7,957 nucleotides of DNA from an uncultured Ignavibacteriales bacterium (GTDB taxonomy: Bacteria; Bacteroidota; Ignavibacteria; Ignavibacteriales; Ignavibacteriaceae). Both the position numbers and the translations under genes were made by a program. Under the pieces are notes generated by a model. It was not told where the DNA came from and searched no databases. It worked only from the letters and a program-made list of their open reading frames with translations. Shown here in pieces: positions 6,348-7,957 of this stretch. Location: assembly GCA_913053915.1 (NCBI GenBank), contig CAJXGP010000072.1, forward strand, positions 1-7,957. The letters run 5' to 3'. Within the stretch, counting starts at the first letter, position 1, and the number at the start of each line of letters is the position of its first letter.

Positions 6348-7513
6348 TAAGAATTCTTTCCTAAATATTTCATCAATTTACAAGCTTGAACTCCATTTTC
6401 AACATTATGTGTTCGTATTATTCCAGCGCCGTTATTTATTGCGATGCACTCAACCATGGAAGAAGCGTTGTCTCTATTAGATATATCAAGATTCAAGCTT
6501 TTCCCGATAAATGATTTTCGTGAAATGCCTATTAAAATAGGATACCCAAGACATTTAAAATCTTCCAATCTTCTAATAATTTCAAAGTTATGTTCAACTG
6601 TTTTACCAAATCCTATTCCGGGATCAATAAAAATATTTTTAATTCCATTTTTCTCAGCTATACTTGCCTGCCGGGAAAGAAAGCCATAAATCTCTCTTAT
6701 CACATCCTCATAGTAAGGATTAAGCTGCATATTTGCTGGTGTTCCTTGAATATGCATTATAATTAAAGCGGCATCATATTTTTTAATAGTATTAATAATT
6801 TCAGGTTCAAAAGTTAAACCGCTAATGTCATTTATTATTTTAGCACCTGTTCTTAATGCAATTCCGGCAACCTCATTCTTAGTTGTATCAACGGAAATTA
6901 TAGTGTCCGGTTTTTCAGTAAGTATATTTTGAATAACCGGTATTATCCTGTCGATTTCTTCTTGTTCGGTTGCTTTTTTCGCTCCGGGTCTAGTCGATTC
7001 TCCACCAATATCTATTATCTCTGCACCATCGCCTATCATTTTAATTGCATGTTTAACGGCATCTTCGTGTTTCAAATATAATCCTCCATCCGAAAATGAA
7101 TCCGGAGTTATATTTAGAATACCCATTACATGTGGAGTATTAAATTCAAAAACTTTGTTTCCAATAGAGTAGGATTTTGAATCGTAATCTTCTAAATTTT
7201 TAACAGTTTTAATAATTTTATAACCTAGGTCCTCATCAACGCCGGCAAGTATTTCCCTAGAAATATTTTTTAATTTTGACAAGGAAGCGGGAATGAACAA
7301 ATCAATTGTTGAATTTTGACACACACTATTCTTATAGCAAATTTCCTTTTCATTTAATACAATCTTTTGAACCTTCTCAGCCAACCGTTCCGGAATTTCA
7401 CCCATTTCAAGTCCGAATGAACCAAAGTTAAATAAATCCCTGAAAATTTTATATTTTATACTGTATTTTTTAAATATTTCGTAAGTTGAAAGATTTATAA
7501 GCTGAATTATCAA
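6347..7513 (-). CDS. folP: Dihydropteroate synthase with N-terminal extension
   Basis: FolP condenses p-aminobenzoate with dihydropterin pyrophosphate in folate synthesis. The TIM-barrel domain occupies about 127-388. It contains MGILNITPDSFSDGG (130-144), IDIGGESTRPGA (167-178), SVDTTKNE (Asp209), IINDISG (Asn228), IMHIQGTP (252-259), IDPGIGFGKT (Asp297), ISRKSFIG (Lys333) and RTHN (Arg367, His369). All known pterin, phosphate and sulfa-site positions are present. Residues 1-120 are additional; common FolP proteins have about 280 residues. Extensions of this kind occur in some other long FolP proteins, for example in clostridia (from memory). The frame is closed by TGA directly before a TTG, taken as the start; an ATG four bases further upstream is out of frame. 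It heads the folP-cdaA-glycosyltransferase operon. Confidence 0.95.
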   Translation of the reverse strand: MIIQLINLSTYEIFKKYSIKYKIFRDLFNFGSFGLEMGEIPERLAEKVQKIVLNEKEICYKNSVCQNSTIDLFIPASLSKLKNISREILAGVDEDLGYKIIKTVKNLEDYDSKSYSIGNKVFEFNTPHVMGILNITPDSFSDGGLYLKHEDAVKHAIKMIGDGAEIIDIGGESTRPGAKKATEQEEIDRIIPVIQNILTEKPDTIISVDTTKNEVAGIALRTGAKIINDISGLTFEPEIINTIKKYDAALIIMHIQGTPANMQLNPYYEDVIREIYGFLSRQASIAEKNGIKNIFIDPGIGFGKTVEHNFEIIRRLEDFKCLGYPILIGISRKSFIGKSLNLDISNRDNASSMVECIAINNGAGIIRTHNVENGVQACKLMKYLGKNS

Positions 7514-7667
7514 TCATTTATCCTTTTTAATTTACAATCGTTTTCAATTTAATATTATTTACATCAAAAAAATTGTTTTGATTAAAATATTTGACTTTAT
7601 AGGATAATCACAAACTAAAAAATATTATTCTCCTCAAAATGGGATCTGAAAAATTTAGATCACTCTT
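7514..7667 (-). promoter_or_regulatory. Upstream region of the folP-cdaA operon, with a 20-base dyad
   Basis: This AT-rich stretch must hold the operon's promoter if the operon starts at folP. A dyad ATCAAAA-N6-TTTTGAT lies at 7563-7582, about 50 bases before the folP start, and could be an operator, but its A/T content makes chance likely. No clear -35/-10 pair or TAnnTTTG box was found on the minus strand. GGAT (complement at 7521-7524) before the start is a weak ribosome site. Confidence 0.3.
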
Positions 7668-7685
7668 AGCGCGGTAAACCGCAAA
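7668..7685. repeat. Small hairpin repeat, copy 1
   Basis: AGCGCGGTAAACCGCAAA contains a GCGG-TAAA-CCGC hairpin. It matches the copy at 7796-7813 at 14 of 18 positions. The changes in the stem keep pairing possible by turning C into T opposite G. Confidence 0.45.
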
Positions 7686-7795
7686 AAGAAGAAAGAGCGT
7701 AAACATTTACATATTCCGCAATATCTTAAAAGTATGGTTGTATGAATGTATGTTTGATTGAAATGCATAAAAATCTCCTTCTTCCATACAGTCCC

Positions 7796-7813
7796 AGCGC
7801 GGCAAGTTGCAAA
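7796..7813. repeat. Small hairpin repeat, copy 2
   Basis: AGCGCGGCAAGTTGCAAA forms GCGG-CAAG-TTGC with two G-U pairs. It starts 128 bases after copy 1. It may belong to a dispersed palindromic repeat family; only these two copies can be seen here. Confidence 0.45.
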
Positions 7814-7825
7814 CATTGTTTTACA

Positions 7826-7873
7826 TCATTTTGCTTTGCTGTAATTAAGTCATTTGGCTTCGCCGTCATTAAG
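7826..7873. repeat. 24-base tandem repeat, two copies
   Basis: Two adjacent 24-base units (7826-7849 and 7850-7873) agree at 20 of 24 positions, each beginning TCATTT and ending ATTAAG. A degraded third unit may follow at about 7874-7897 (TTGCTTTG and CATTGA). Read on the minus strand it gives a repeating L-[MI]-TAK-[PQ]-ND, but no real gene is apparent. This fits a non-coding intergenic repeat. Confidence 0.6.
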
Positions 7874-7957
7874 TAAGTTATTGCTTTGTGTCCATTGACT
7901 TTTAAATGACTATTGAATGACCAAAGTTTTGAATTATAATAATTTCCTTTCAAGAAA

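Larger units (their letters stand above)
7686..7957. other. Gene-free stretch with repeat material at the window's right end
   Basis: Apart from the second hairpin repeat and the 24-base tandem units, nothing is recognised here. An open frame on the minus strand (7726-7953) is low in complexity and made largely of the repeat, so it is not called as a gene. Confidence 0.4.

Noticed and set aside
6184..6689. Plus-strand frames opposite cdaA and folP
   Set aside because: Antisense to intact, recognisable genes with no independent signal.
7726..7953. Minus-strand frame of 75 codons at the right end
   Set aside because: Its middle is simply the translation of the 24-base tandem repeat; no domain or good ribosome site is present.
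1..7957. CRISPR array, tRNA, rRNA, toxin-antitoxin or phage-defence genes
   Set aside because: No regularly spaced repeats, tRNA cloverleaf, rRNA-like sequence or defence protein motifs were seen on either strand.

Overview
The window is AT-rich. It looks like a chromosomal segment from the Bacteroidota/Chlorobiota/Ignavibacteriota side of the tree. That placement is an inference from base composition, from the folP-cdaA gene pair and from the style of the proteins; no marker gene fixes the lineage.

Region 1 (1-1905) is a nest of mobile elements. A complete IS110-family element (132-1851) sits inside the decayed remnant of an unrelated DDE transposase gene, which is read on the minus strand at 1-131 and again from 1852 to about 1905. 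The IS110 element has a 442-residue recombinase gene preceded by a 236-base non-coding left end. That left end folds into two internal-loop hairpins with the layout of an IS110 bridge RNA. The four guide segments can be read directly. One loop matches the sequences flanking the element (8/9 and 7/7 bases). The other matches the element's own right and left ends (9/9 and 6/6). All four meet on a CT core, found at 132-133 and again at 1852-1853. The guides, the ends and the core therefore define one another, and the site before insertion was TACTTCC-CT-GTCCC. Joining the ends in a circle would also create a TTGACT-17-TATATT promoter just upstream of the RNA.

Region 2 (1906-4044) has an AT-rich spacer, a plus-strand gene for a 550-residue amidohydrolase of the YtcJ/Amidohydro_3 type, and a convergent gap holding a short orphan coding-like or repeat-derived stretch.

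Region 3 (4045-7513) is all on the minus strand. In transcription order it holds folP (dihydropteroate synthase with an N-terminal extension), cdaA (membrane diadenylate cyclase, making c-di-AMP), a family 2 glycosyltransferase, and after a 163-base gap a UPF0173 metallo-beta-lactamase-fold hydrolase. The first three genes overlap by 1 and 26 bases and probably form one translationally coupled operon. folP and the glycosyltransferase appear to use TTG starts.

Region 4 (7514-7957) is the upstream region of folP. It has no convincing gene. It holds a 20-base dyad, two related small hairpins and a 24-base tandem repeat, which together look like dispersed-repeat material.
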